From NCBI GenBank assembly GCA_016271365.2, contig CM057454.1:1165190055-1165254054 (forward strand): DNA of 64,000 bases. Direction: 5' to 3'. This stretch comes from Neoceratodus forsteri (lineage: Eukaryota > Chordata > Ceratodontiformes > Ceratodontidae). The notes under the pieces were generated by a model, which searched no databases, was not told where the DNA came from, and saw nothing but the letters and a program-made list of their open reading frames with translations. Shown here piece after piece: positions 11,076-20,835 of this stretch; position 1 is the stretch's first letter; each line of letters starts with the position of its first letter. The translations under genes and the position numbers were made by a program.

Positions 11076-11780
11076 ATAATTGAAAGGCTTGCCTGTAATT
11101 ATGTGGGGGAAGCTCCTCCCCCACAGCCTATTTCAATGAAGCAGCTGTCTCCCGCTCTGCTTAGAGCGAGTCACATTCACCCACCATCCTCTCAGACACC
11201 TCCTCCTTCTGCGGCACTCTTATCCCACCGGGGGGCTCCATAAATCTAATCCAAGCCGCCTTCCTACAGGTGGGATACAAAGAAAGGCTAAAACCATCAA
11301 ATATTATCAAACTACTCAATTCAAGCATCCAAGTACCTAAGCACATCATTATATGCTGGCCTCTGTATCCAACAACCATCTACATCATTCCACTATATGT
11401 TACATAAGCACTGAGCTATGAACCACAGATAATTGAAAGGCTTGCCTGTAATTATGTGGGGGAAGCTCCTCCCCCACAGCCTATTTCAATGAAGCAGCTG
11501 TCTCCCGCTCTGCTTAGAGCGAGTCGCATTCACCCACCATCTCTCAGACACCTCCTCCTTCATGGCACTCTTATCCCACCGGGGGGGGCTCCATAAATCT
11601 AATCCAAGCCGCCTTCCTACAGGTGGGATACAAAGAAAGGCTAAAACCATCAAATATTATCAAACTACTCAATTCAAGCATCCAAATACCTAAGCACATC
11701 ATTATATGCTGGCCTCTGTATCCAACAACCATCTACATCATTCCACTATATGTTACATAAGCACTGAGCTATGAACCACA
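11076..11780 (+). repeat. Two tandem A-B units (A2B2, A3B3), 353-bp period
   Basis: Unit 1 is 11076-11428 and unit 2 is 11429-11780. They differ at only a few positions, so the duplication is recent. Each A here has an extra stretch of about 50 bp (after base 105) not seen at the left terminus. The second unit ends at CCACA beside the CR1-C target sequence. Confidence 0.9.
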
Positions 11781-11789
11781 CATAATGAT

Positions 11790-13960
11790 AATCCCTCAGA
11801 TCCTTCTCCTCTTCATTCATGGCTAGTTGAACATCCCCCTCCCAAGCTGGTAGCTCCTCCTTGGATGCTTCACGCCAAAATGTAGCATCTTGCTCTTTTT
11901 TGGATTGAACCCCAGCTGCCAGATATCTGAATTGACCTCCAATTTTGACATATTACCTTGCAACCCCTGCCACCCTCCTAGGTCATCCACTACTGCTCCC
12001 ACATTGGTGTCACCTACAAAATGACTAATCTTGCTCTTGATGCCCATTGAGAGGTCTGCAAAGAATATCCCAAACAACACTGGCCCCACTACTGAGCCCT
12101 GCAACTCTGCTTGTCACAGCCTTGGAGATGAGGGCTCCTCTCCCACCACCACCCTCTGCTTTCTCCATTGCAGCTAGTTCACTACCCATTCCACCATCTT
12201 TGCCCCCATCCCTGTGCCCCCCAACTTACTTCCTAGCCTCCCATCAGGCACCAAGTCGAATGCCTTACTGAAGTCCAGGTACAGGACATCCATGGCATGG
12301 CCCTTGTCCAACTGTCTAGTTACCCAGGCATTGTACTCCACCAGTTGGTTGGACAGGATCTGCTTGCAACAAACCCATGTGGTCTACCATCCTGCAGCTC
12401 ATTAATCTCCAGAAGGGACACCAGCCACTCCTTCAGGATTGTCCCAATCAGCTTACCCATGATGGATGCGACTCTTACTGGTCTGTAGTTCCCTGGTTTG
12501 TCCTTGGGGATGCTCTTATGGAGGGGTACCACGTGATCCATCCTCCTGTACTGAGGTACACTCCTCAAGTTCAGGAAGGCATTGAACAGATCTCTCAAGG
12601 GCCCCACCAGGACTTCTGCCAACTCTTTCAGCACCCTGAGGTGTATGCCAACTGGCCCTGGCACCTTGTCCATCCTCAGTGCCCTCAAGCCCTCCAGTAC
12701 TCTACCCTCTGTTAGTCTCCCATCTGTCAAATCCACACACTCCCGTTCCTGCCCTCCCAGCCCCCGTGTATCTCCCCTCCTTTCTTCTTAGTAAATGCTG
12801 AGCAGAAGTATTCATTAAGTGATTGTGCCTGCTCTGTCCCTGTTTCCACCCCATCCCTCTTAATCTTCATGATCTGATCCTTCCTTACAATTCCTTTTCT
12901 TCCTGATGTACCTGAAGATGTCCTTCTCCCCCTCCTTAATGCCCTGCACCAGCCTGAGCTCCTTAGATGCCTTTGCTGCCCTTCCTGCCTTTGTCACCTC
13001 CTTACATTTCATCAGGTAATCCTCTCTGTCCTCCCCCTCGCTGTTTTCTTGAACTTCCTAAAAACGGCTCTTTGTATCCTTACTTTTACCATGATCCCTT
13101 TGCTCACCCAGCTAGGTTTCTTGCCTCTAACCCTCTTACTCTGAACCCTAATACAGGTTTTGGTTGCCTCCTCAAGCCCCAGTTTGATGACCTCTCAACT
13201 GTGGTTAGCGTCCATATTAGGATGGATTCTGGCCAGCTACCCCCCTTTACTACTTCCTCCATCCTCCCAAAGCCAGCTCTCCTAAGATCTTCCAATCTTG
13301 TACAGTTTCTACTCCCTCCTTGCCCATATTTAATGTGAACCACACTGAGTAGTGATCGCTCCCTGCCAGCGGTTCTTCCACCTCCAGCTCCCTCACAAAC
13401 TCCCCACTTGCCAGCATGAGTTCTAGGGTGTTCCCTAACCTGGTTGGCTCATTGACCATTTGCAGCAGGAAGCTATCTTGGATGGTGTCCAGAAGTACCT
13501 GCTCCCTTCTGTTTGTGGTGGCTGGGGTACTCCAATTCACTCCCGGCAGGTTGAAGTCCCCCACAATCACCGTACTACCCTTCCTGCAGGTCCTTCTGAT
13601 CTGTTTCACTAGTTCTCTGTCTAAATCCTCTGTCTGAGAAGGTGGTCTATACACACTCCCATCCTGAGAGTCCTATTTTTGGAATCTTGGAGCTGCATTC
13701 ATAATGACTCCGTAGTGCCCTCCTCCCCCTCCTGTCTAACACACTTCAGTCCTTCTCTCACATACAGCACCACCCACCCCCTTCTCTTTTACCCTATCCC
13801 TGTGAAATATCCTATACCCCGCTACAGCCAGGTCCTGGTCACAGTAAAGGGTGGCCCATGTTTCAGTGATGACTGCCATGTCCACCTCCTTTCCTGCCAT
13901 GACAGCCCGTAACTCTGCTCTTTTGTTCCTCAGGTTCCTAGCATTCAAGCTGACCACCTT
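11790..13960 (-). pseudogene. CR1-C ORF2 (endonuclease plus RT), broken
   Basis: The start of the endonuclease is at 13957-13736 (VSLNARNLRNKRAELRAVM, MAVITETWATLYCDQD), with TETW intact. The central part is at 13654-13250 (MYRPPSQTEDLD, TVIVGDFNLPGVNW, EEPLAGSDHYSVWFTLN), with GDFN and SDH intact. RT N-terminal sequence is at 12736-12320 (VPQYRRMDHVVPLHKSIP, NYRPVRVASIMGKLI). The palm is at 12104-11823 (GSVVGPVLFGIFFADL, KISHFVGDTNVG), where the usual FADD reads FVGD, so the catalytic Asp pair is lost. Multiple frameshifts occur. Confidence 0.82.
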
Positions 13961-14047
13961 CCACCCATTTTCCTTCCTCCCTCTCCCTTTCTAGCATCCC
14001 TCTATTACTCTCCCCTAATCTCTCGATTCTAGTTGGGGGTAAACTCA

Positions 14048-14490
14048 TTAAGGTTCCCTTCCTGTAGACTTAGTATTCATCCTACCCACTAGCCAGCCCC
14101 CACTCTTTGTTATAATCCCTTCCTTTTCTAAGTATTCTCCCAATCTCTGTTTCAATACTTTCTTGCCCTCCTCACTTAAGTGAAGCCTATCCTTAATGTA
14201 GAGCACTGTCCTACCAGGTCCTTCCCCACTTTCCACCTGCCCATACCCTTTGTACAGACACCAAGTTCCTAGTCATTTGTTATAATACTCTATCTTCAGT
14301 TTCCTTGCAGTGTTCACCTTGGGCTCTGGAAATGCTTCCAAGAAAGTTACTGCTCTTCCTGCTTCCTCACATATCAACCCGAGCTTCTCAAAGCTCTTCT
14401 GAACTACCTCTACCATCTTTCCCATCAGGTTATTTGTCCCTAAATGCAGAACATGAGGTTTCACCCTACCCCTCCCAGCATACTTCAGAA
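14048..14490 (-). pseudogene. CR1-C ORF1, C-terminal esterase part
   Basis: Minus-strand reading gives KPHVLHLGTNNLMGKMVEVV, then RAVTFLEAFPEPK, a stop/frameshift near 14280, and VLYIKDRLHLSEEGKKVLK (14200-14140). These are the HLGTN and DxLH blocks of a GDSL/SGNH esterase, and the Asp-His pair is intact here. The nucleophile Ser block is missing because of 5' truncation. It ends near 14048, just upstream of the endonuclease. Confidence 0.75.
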
Positions 14491-14499
14491 CAGAATGAC

Positions 14500-14565
14500 A
14501 GCAATATACAGCATACAAGCAATATACATACAGTAATATACATATAGCAATATACATAAAGCATG
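14500..14565. repeat. AT-rich minisatellite, AGCAATATACAT-type unit
   Basis: Three to four imperfect copies of a 14-16 bp unit (AGCAATATACAT with variants). It sits at the boundary between the 5'-truncated CR1-C and the L2-D fragment. Confidence 0.7.
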
Positions 14566-14569
14566 GTGC

Positions 14570-15122
14570 AACTAAGCAGAATAGCAGTACAAGCGGCACA
14601 ATGCTCTTTGGCTCCTTCACCAATTCAAGTCTTGTACCTCCCCCCTTCCAATACATGATCCTAATGGCGCCCCACTGGAGAAGGTCTCCTCTTTCAAGTA
14701 TCTTGGCGTAACCCTTAACCCATCTGTTGACTTCAACCTGCATATACTGTAGCTACCACCTGTAAGGTGATAAATAAAAAATTAGGTCTAGCTTACAAAG
14801 ACAGGTCCTTCCCCAACTATGAGGCCAGACTGGCTATTGCACAAAGATACCTCTGACTCTGTCTGACATATGGATCTCTAGAATGCTAGCAAAGGTGCCT
14901 TACTAGAATGGAACACCTGCTACAACATCATTTGTAGATTTGCTCTCTCAGCACCCAGACTGGCCCACCGTTGCCAGCTCTATACTTGTCTGGGCTGGCT
15001 CCCTCCATCCTCACATCATCTTTTTGCCACTGGTTGTCTAATTGACAAAATAGCTAGAATCGGATCCCCTGAGCATCTCTCAGCCATGTTAGTCCTCCCG
15101 GACCCTGCTTATCCCCTCAGAT
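14570..15122 (+). mobile_element. L2-D LINE fragment, RT C-terminal domain (first part)
   Basis: Plus-strand reading gives PLEKVSSFKYLGVTLNPSVD, then a decayed thumb region (ALSAPRLAHRCQLYTCLGW). The same layout occurs in the L2-like copy at 43,385 (VSSFKYLGVLLDPSLDF). It stops at the target site of CR1-B and resumes at 19,254. Confidence 0.75.
15115..15122 (+). repeat. Target-site duplication of CR1-B copy 1 (left; right copy 19254-19261)
   Basis: CCTCAGAT occurs immediately before the CR1-B 5' end and again immediately after its (TTTCTATG)n tail, and the L2-D sequence is continuous when one copy is removed. CR1 elements often leave no clear duplication, so a clean 8-bp one is useful for fixing both ends. 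Confidence 0.8.
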
Positions 15123-15289
15123 CACTACTGATAAATATAAGAACTTCATGTCTTAGAACAGGAAGATCAGGAGCTAAAAGTGCACAGAGGCAATAAATAA
15201 GTAGGGGAAGAAAAAAAGAAAATAAACAGAGGAAAGAGTAAGTATTCCAAACAACAGTGAGGGGGCCAAAAAAAAGACATGATGGGAGT

Positions 15290-16203
15290 GGTACAGTGCA
15301 GTGGCTAGAGAGCAGCAGTCTTCTGGGAGATGTTCTGGAGGATGCAGTATTGTCCCATCTGCAGGCACCTCTCTGGGCTGAGGGAGGAGGTTGCTCATCT
15401 CCCGGCTGAGTTGGCCAGGATTTGTGGGACCTCCTCTCCCACCCAGAGACCACCGGGGTCACTGCCGTTGCCTCAGAGGTTGCCAAGAAAGAGGAGCGGT
15501 TGGACCACAGTGGGCTCAGGGAGGGTGAGGGTGGTGGAAGAGAGGCATGTTCCTCCAGTTGTACCTCTCCACAATTTCTATGCCATTCTGGAAAAGTGTG
15601 GTTCCTCTATGGAGGCACCCACAGTGGAGACCAAGGAGGATGCTGGGAATCTCGACAAAGGAGACCCACAGGAGGGTGGTATGGGACCCCACAGGGGAAG
15701 GAAACAACTCCTGGTGGGGGACTCCATTGTTAGGAAGGTAGAACTGGGGAAGGAAGGGGAGAGGGAGGTAATGTGCCTGCCTGGCGCCATGGCTTGGAGG
15801 GACAGGGAGCGAATCCTCAGGATCACAGAAGCAGCTGCACGGGGAGGGAGCTGTATGTCATTGTCCACCTAGGGACAAATGACCTGGCTAAGAAAGGGAT
15901 CAGAGCAGTGCAAGAAGCATTTGTGGAGATGGGGAGGGGCCTTAGACAAATAGCACACACGGTAACCTTCTTGAAGGTGCTGCCTGTCTATGGCATGGAT
16001 GAGGCTAGGGTGCTCCACACCATGGGATTCAATCAGTGGTTGAAAAACTGGGGCAGAGCTCAGGGATTTGGCTTCATTGGGGACTGATGGTCCACCTGGA
16101 TGGATGCAGGCCAATACTGGCATGATGATCTGCATCTGTCCAGGAGGGGGACCAGGATCCTAGGTGATAGGTTTAAATACTTCATTGGCAAGCATTTAAA
16201 CTA
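15290..16203 (+). pseudogene. CR1-B ORF1 (zinc-like motif plus SGNH esterase), broken
   Basis: The N-terminus reads VQCSG then a stop, AAVFWEMFWRMQYCPIC. In copy 2 the same region is open with CSGCGAAV before MFWRMQCCPIC, two CxxC pairs. A basic Pro/Arg-rich linker follows, then QLLVGDSIVRKVELG (nucleophile Ser, about 15710-15755), a frameshift, VIVHLGTNDLAKKGIRAV (about 15855-15908), a TGA where copies read Trp (near 16085), and HDDLHLSRRGTRILGDRF (about 16120-16170) with the Asp-His pair. ORF1 ends at KHLN near 16203. The esterase blocks are all present, so the active site was intact before the frameshift and stops. Confidence 0.83.
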
Positions 16204-16295
16204 GCCAAGGGGGGAGGCACTGGAAAGGAGCAGGGAAATCCTAGCCCCCCCCAAAAAAAATCAGGGTATTAAGTGAGGTAGACACCAACATAGAG

Positions 16296-19140
16296 ATGTC
16301 AATAGGGAGAAGTGCAGAGGTAAATGGAGAAAGTGACAAACGCAATAAGAACAGGGATGGGGCAAAAAGGGGTAAGGCCATCAAGAAATGGAGGGTACTG
16401 AGCACCAATGCCCATAGTCTGGGCAACAAGCTCCCTGAACTGGTGGCCTTGATGGAAGATAGATGCCTGGATATCGTAGCAGTCACAGAAACATGGTACA
16501 CAGAGAACCATGACTGGGATGTTAACATACCAGTGTACACAACCTACAGGAGAGACAGGGAGGGCAGAAGGGGGAGGGAGTAGCTCTCTATGTAAGGGAA
16601 GGGATAAAAGCAACTGAACAAAAGAGTAAACAGGGAGGAGAGGAGGCACTGTGGGTCACCTTAGAGACTAGATATGGCACCACAATCCACACAGGGGTTG
16701 TATACAGACCCCCATGTCAGGGGGAGGGAATGGACAAGGATATGATAGAAGGCATACTTATGATGACAGAGAAAGGAGAGATACTGTTGATGGGGGACCT
16801 TAATATGCCAGATGTTAACTGGAGCACCTTTGCTGCAGCCACATCCAAAAGCAGGGCCATTCTTGATGGCCTTCAGGTGGCATGCTTCAGACAGCTAGTT
16901 TTGGAACCTACTCATGAGGGAGCAATCCTAGACCTCGTACTCTCAAGTGGGGACAGTGAGAGGATCTCAGATCTAGAAGTGGGTAGCCATTTGGGAACAA
17001 GTGACCACCAAACAGTGTGGTTCACGATAAACTCAGCTACAGAGTCATGCCATACAAAAGTGAGGGTTCTGGACTTCAGGAGGGCTGACTTTGTCAAGAT
17101 GGGAGAGTGCCTTAGAAAAGCACTAGCAAACAGGCTAGAAGGAGGAATGGAGCAACAATGGGGAAATATCAAAACTGCTATCACAGAGGCAACAAGCCTT
17201 TGTGTGAAGCAAATAAACAAATCAAAATGAAAGAAAAAGCCACTATGGTTCTCAAAAGAAGTGGTGGTGAAGGTTAGGGAGAAAAAGACAGCATTAAGGA
17301 AACACAGAAGGAGCTGGACAGAGAACTGTACCAGTTAAGGCAGAAGGAAGTAGGGAGGGTAGTCAGAATAGCTAAGGCACAAACTGAGGAAAAGATAGCC
17401 AACTCGGTTAAGAAGGGGGATAAAACCTTTTATAAGTATATCAGGGAGCATAGAAAGACAAAGGGAGGGATAGTGAGGCTGAATATAATGGATGGTAGGT
17501 GGGCAGAGAGGGACAGTGAAAAAGCAGGGATACTGAATCAATACTTCTGTTCAGCGTTCACAAAAAAAGGAAGTTGGGGAGGTGCCTAATCCAATTAACA
17601 GAAGCACTCTGAAGGGGGGGGGGTCGATCCCAGTCCTTTCACAAAAGAAAGGGTTCTGAAAGAACTCATAAAACTGAAGGTGGACAAAGCAATGGGGCCA
17701 GATGGAGTTCACCTCAGAATTCTAAAAGAATTAAGCAGAGAACTAGTGACACCACTGACTACTCTTTATAACAAGTCATGGGAGGCTGGTGTGGTACCTG
17801 AGGACTGGAAGAAGGCTGATGTGATTCCACTTCACAAAAGTGGGAGCAAGACAGAGGCAGGAAACTACAGACCTGTCAGTTTGACCTCTGTGGTAGGGAA
17901 AGTGATGGAAGCACTTCTGAAGGAAAGAATTGTTGAGTACCTAGAGGCCAGTGGGGCACAGGACCCAAGGCAGCATGGGTTCACAGTGGGAAGGTCATGT
18001 CAGATGAATCTAATTGATTTCTTTGACTGGGTGACCAAAGTAGTAGACCAGGGAGGGGCTGTGGACATGGCCTACCTAGACTTTAGCAAGGCATTTGACA
18101 CAGTCCCACACAAAAGATTAGTAGTCAAATTAACCAGCCTTGGAGTGGGTCCCAGTGTGGTAGCCTGGGTAAAACATTGACTGGACAACAGGACACAGAA
18201 GGTAATTGTAAATGGAGTCCACTGAAGAAAGAGCGTTACTAGTGGGTACCGCAGGGTTCAGTACTGGGTCCAGTCCTTTTAATGTCTTTATAAGTGACAT
18301 TGCAGAGGGACTGGAAGGAAAAGTATGCCTCTTTGCAGATGACACAAAGATCAGCAACAGGGTTGATACACAAGAAGGCGTGGAAAGGATGAGAAGGGAC
18401 TTGGCAAGGTTGGAGGAATGGTCAGAAGTATGGCAGCTTGGATTCAATGCAAAGAAGTGCAAAGTAATGCACCTGGGAAACAAAAGCCCAGGGGAAGATT
18501 ACACAATGGGGAGGTAGTAACAACAACAAAAATGGAAAGGGACCGGGGGTAATCATATCAGATGACCTTAAGGTTGGCAAGCAATGTGAGAAGGTGGTAG
18601 GGAGGGTGGGGGGATACTGGGATGTATAGAGACAGGCATCACCAGCAGAAAACAGGAAGTTGTTATCCCCCTGTACAGACAGTTGGTGAGACCCCATCTG
18701 GAGTATTGCATCCAGTTCTGGAGACCCCATCTCCGCAAGGACATAGACAGGATGGAGGCAGTTCAGAAGAGGGCAACTAAAATGGTGCAGGGTCTGCAAG
18801 AGAAACCATACGAGGAGAGACTAAAGGAGCTTAATATGTATACCCTTGAGGAAAGGAGGGAGAGGGGGGACATGATAGAAATGTTTAAGTACCTCAGTGG
18901 AATCAACAAAGTCCAAGAGGGTAGCATCTTTCAGAAAAAGAGATGTGCAAGAACAAAGGGACACAATTTGAAGATAGAGGGGGGACGGCTCAGGGCGCGT
19001 GAGGAAGTATTTTTTCACAGAGAGGGTGGTGGACACATGGAACAGCCTTCCTGAGGAGGTTGTGGGGTCTAAACCTGTGGGAGAATTCAAGAATGCATGG
19101 GACAGACATAAGGCAATTTTTGTGGGGGGTAGGAAGAAAT
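16296..19140 (+). pseudogene. CR1-B ORF2 (endonuclease plus reverse transcriptase), broken
   Basis: This is the endonuclease/RT polyprotein that performs target-primed reverse transcription. The endonuclease is in 16296-16583 (VLSTNAHSLGNKLPELVALM, DIVAVTETWYTENHDWD) and, after a frameshift, to 17230 (TGVVYRPPCQGEG, EILLMGDLNMPDVNWSTF, GTSDHQTVWFTINS). The linker runs 17230-17640. The RT is at 17680-18180 (VPEDWKKADVIPLHKSGSK, GNYRPVSLTSVVGKVMEA, LDFSKAFDTVPHKRL), then 18212-18517 (LFADDTKISNRVDTQEGV), then 18683-19054 (RPHLEYCIQFWRPHLRKD). Endonuclease and RT catalytic motifs (TETW, GDLN, SDH, FADD) are kept, but there are at least four frameshifts or stops. Confidence 0.88.
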
Positions 19141-19253
19141 AGGCTGTTGGTTAAATAGGATCTGCAGCTTACCCTCTAGGTAGGGAAATGGGCAGACTAG
19201 GTGGGCCAAGCGGTCCTTATCTGCCATCAAAGTCTATGTTTCTATGTTTCTAT

Positions 19254-19406
19254 CCTCAGATAAATCCTCTCTTGTAATTCCCAGATGCTCCACAAAACTG
19301 GGTAGTCTCTCCTTTGCAGTATCAGCTCCTAAAATCTGGAACTCCATCCCTCATTATGTCAAAATCTCAGCTTCACACCAGGCCTTTAAAAAGGGCCTTC
19401 AAGGGT
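19254..19406 (+). mobile_element. L2-D LINE fragment, ORF2 C-terminus (second part)
   Basis: It reads KSSLVIPRCSTKLGRLSFAV and then SAPKIWNSIPHYVKISAS, HQAFKKGLQ, the usual L2-like ORF2 tail. It continues the fragment ending at 15122 and is cut by the 5' end of an L1 relic near 19407. Confidence 0.75.
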
Positions 19407-20359
19407 CACATGATGACTAGCTGAGGGAAAGCAGCACACAGCTTTTGCTCCCGATCCCTCTTGCAGAGAGCTTGCAAAAAACTTGTCCCTGGTGACTTAC
19501 TACCGTGCTGAGAGTGGTGACAGTACCTCTAGAGACACACCAGCGGGTGATAAATGCACAACATGGAGGTGGAAATGAAAAAATAGCTCCCTCTTCACTC
19601 GCCTCCCACAACTCCAGGAAAGAACAAGGCCCCGAAGAGGCCTAAGAAACAGGCTGCTTCTACCTCCCGGACTCCAACTACTACTGCCTTTACTGAAGAG
19701 TGGTTTCACAAATTTATGCAGCCACGCTCTGGACATTGGTGGATGTGCTTGCAATATGGGTCGGTGACTCCGAAGCGCAAATTTTCTCCATAGAAAAATG
19801 GCAAGGACAAGCTGAGCAGGACGCTAATGCTACCCAACGCTGAATCAAAAAGCTGTAAGAAAAAGTGGAGGACCTGGAGGGGCGCAGCCAGCGTAATAAC
19901 CTCCTGGTCCTTAGTTTACCAGAAAATTAAGAAGGTTCTAATGCCATCTCTTTCCTCCAGAGGTTCTGCACCAAAATAGCGGGGCTATCCCCTAATGGCA
20001 GTTCATACATCATTGAGAGAGCACACCGCTCCCTGTGCCCCCCCCCAGCTGGTGCTCCTCCTCGGACTCTTATGTTTAAGTTACTGAATTTCCAAGACAA
20101 ACAGCATATCATAATGAAAACCAAAGAAATTCAGAGCCAGATCTGGGAAGGCCACAAGATATGTATAGCACAGGATCTTCCTCAATCTGTTAGAACCAGG
20201 AGACAAGAACTACACCCCTTGGTCTCTAAGCTGATAGCTGCTGACCAGCCCTTCAGAGTACGATACCATGCGGTATTGCATGTAAAGCCTCAAGATAAAT
20301 GGGTAGCATTCGACCTCTCAGAACAAGTGATGATTGAACTTGGCCCTTTTTCCTGACTT
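19407..20359 (+). pseudogene. L1 ORF1 relic (RRM plus C-terminal domain)
   Basis: The start GTCACATGATG resembles the 5' end of the complete L1 at 51,211. The body reads coiled-coil remnants (KKLEEKVEDLEGRSQ-like, about 19845-19890), then NNLLVLSLPEN, SSYIIERAHRSL, PRTLMFKLLNFQDKQHI (about 20067), then KICIAQDLPQSVRTRRQEL and HPLVSKLIAADQPFRVRY to about 20340. These match the RRM and C-terminal domain of the L1 ORF1 protein at 51,386-52,237. Several stops are present. No ORF2 follows. Confidence 0.78.
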
Positions 20360-20835
20360 AAGTGAATAGCTGGGAAACCACAGCAGTTACCTTCAATCCA
20401 GTACACAGCTGGCGCTTTCGGGTATAATTAATGTCTCTTAGCAATTTTTTTCACTGCCATTATTCCCTGATGCACCACTCTCTGTTAGCCCAATGGTTTC
20501 AGTATATGTGCACTGACTTTAGACCCAGCCATTTTTCCAATTTTGAGAGCACCACGAGCATATATCTAACCAGAACTCCTCCCTGCATTTGGAATGGAAC
20601 TCAAGTTTATATGTGCTTCTTTCTCTCAGGCCTAAAATATGGCAACTGCAGATTCAAGATTAAACTAAAACCTAGTCTAGCAATTGGATTTGCTGTTGCA
20701 GACAGTTAACAAGTATTTTCTTTTACCTTAAATTCAGAAGTAGACCAGAATGTTATTCTGGTTATACCTTTCATAGTAAATAGCTCTGCTCTCCTATAAG
20801 CCTCTCAATCACAACCACGTGTTTATACTATAATT
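20360..20835. other. Stretch without gene between L1 relic and L2-H
   Basis: No coding sequence is recognised. It may be the inter-ORF spacer of the L1 relic (the intact L1 has 1.4 kb there), but I see no clear similarity by eye. Confidence 0.5.

Larger units (their letters stand above)
6709..11780. mobile_element. 5.07-kb non-coding element with split direct repeats
   Basis: It interrupts CR1-C. The left end is a 105-bp segment A, and the right end is B1-A2-B2-A3-B3. ATAAT (or CATAAT) is shared at both junctions. This is either a 5-6 bp target duplication or the short homology used by a recombinase. After CATAAT the element starts TGAAAGG and ends GAACCACA. The A...B-A-B layout matches the split direct repeats of Ngaro/PAT-type tyrosine-recombinase retrotransposons. 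The TG...CA ends with a 5-6 bp duplication would also suit an LTR-type element. The 4.07-kb interior is strongly C/T-rich on the plus strand and encodes no recognisable RT, RNase H or recombinase, so it should be non-autonomous. Family assignment is inference. Confidence 0.6.
11786..14490 (-). mobile_element. CR1-C LINE, ORF1 end to RT palm
   Basis: A 5'-truncated minus-strand CR1 copy that contains the end of ORF1 and most of ORF2. It is separated from its own 3' part (6369-6708) by the split-repeat element. Its 5' truncation near 14490 lies within the ORF1 esterase and joins a short AT-rich tandem repeat. Confidence 0.88.
15123..19253 (+). mobile_element. CR1-B LINE, nearly complete copy 1
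   Basis: A 4.13-kb CR1 with partial 5' leader, ORF1, ORF2, 3' UTR and an 8-bp-unit tail (TTTCTATG, 19236-19253). It has an 8-bp target duplication. Compared with copy 2 (30,351-35,165) it lacks about 580 bp of 5' leader. The 3' UTR just before the tail has the segment GTGGGCCAAGCGGTCCTTAT, which recurs at 23,190, 30,390, 32,515 and 32,620. Confidence 0.93.

Noticed and set aside
6709..11780. Ordinary LTR retrotransposon or endogenous retrovirus
   Set aside because: The left end has only segment A, not a full repeat unit, and no gag, protease or RT is present. Kept only as an alternative for the end structure.
11076..11780. CRISPR-like array
   Set aside because: Units are 353 bp with no spacer diversity, and the DNA is eukaryotic TE sequence.
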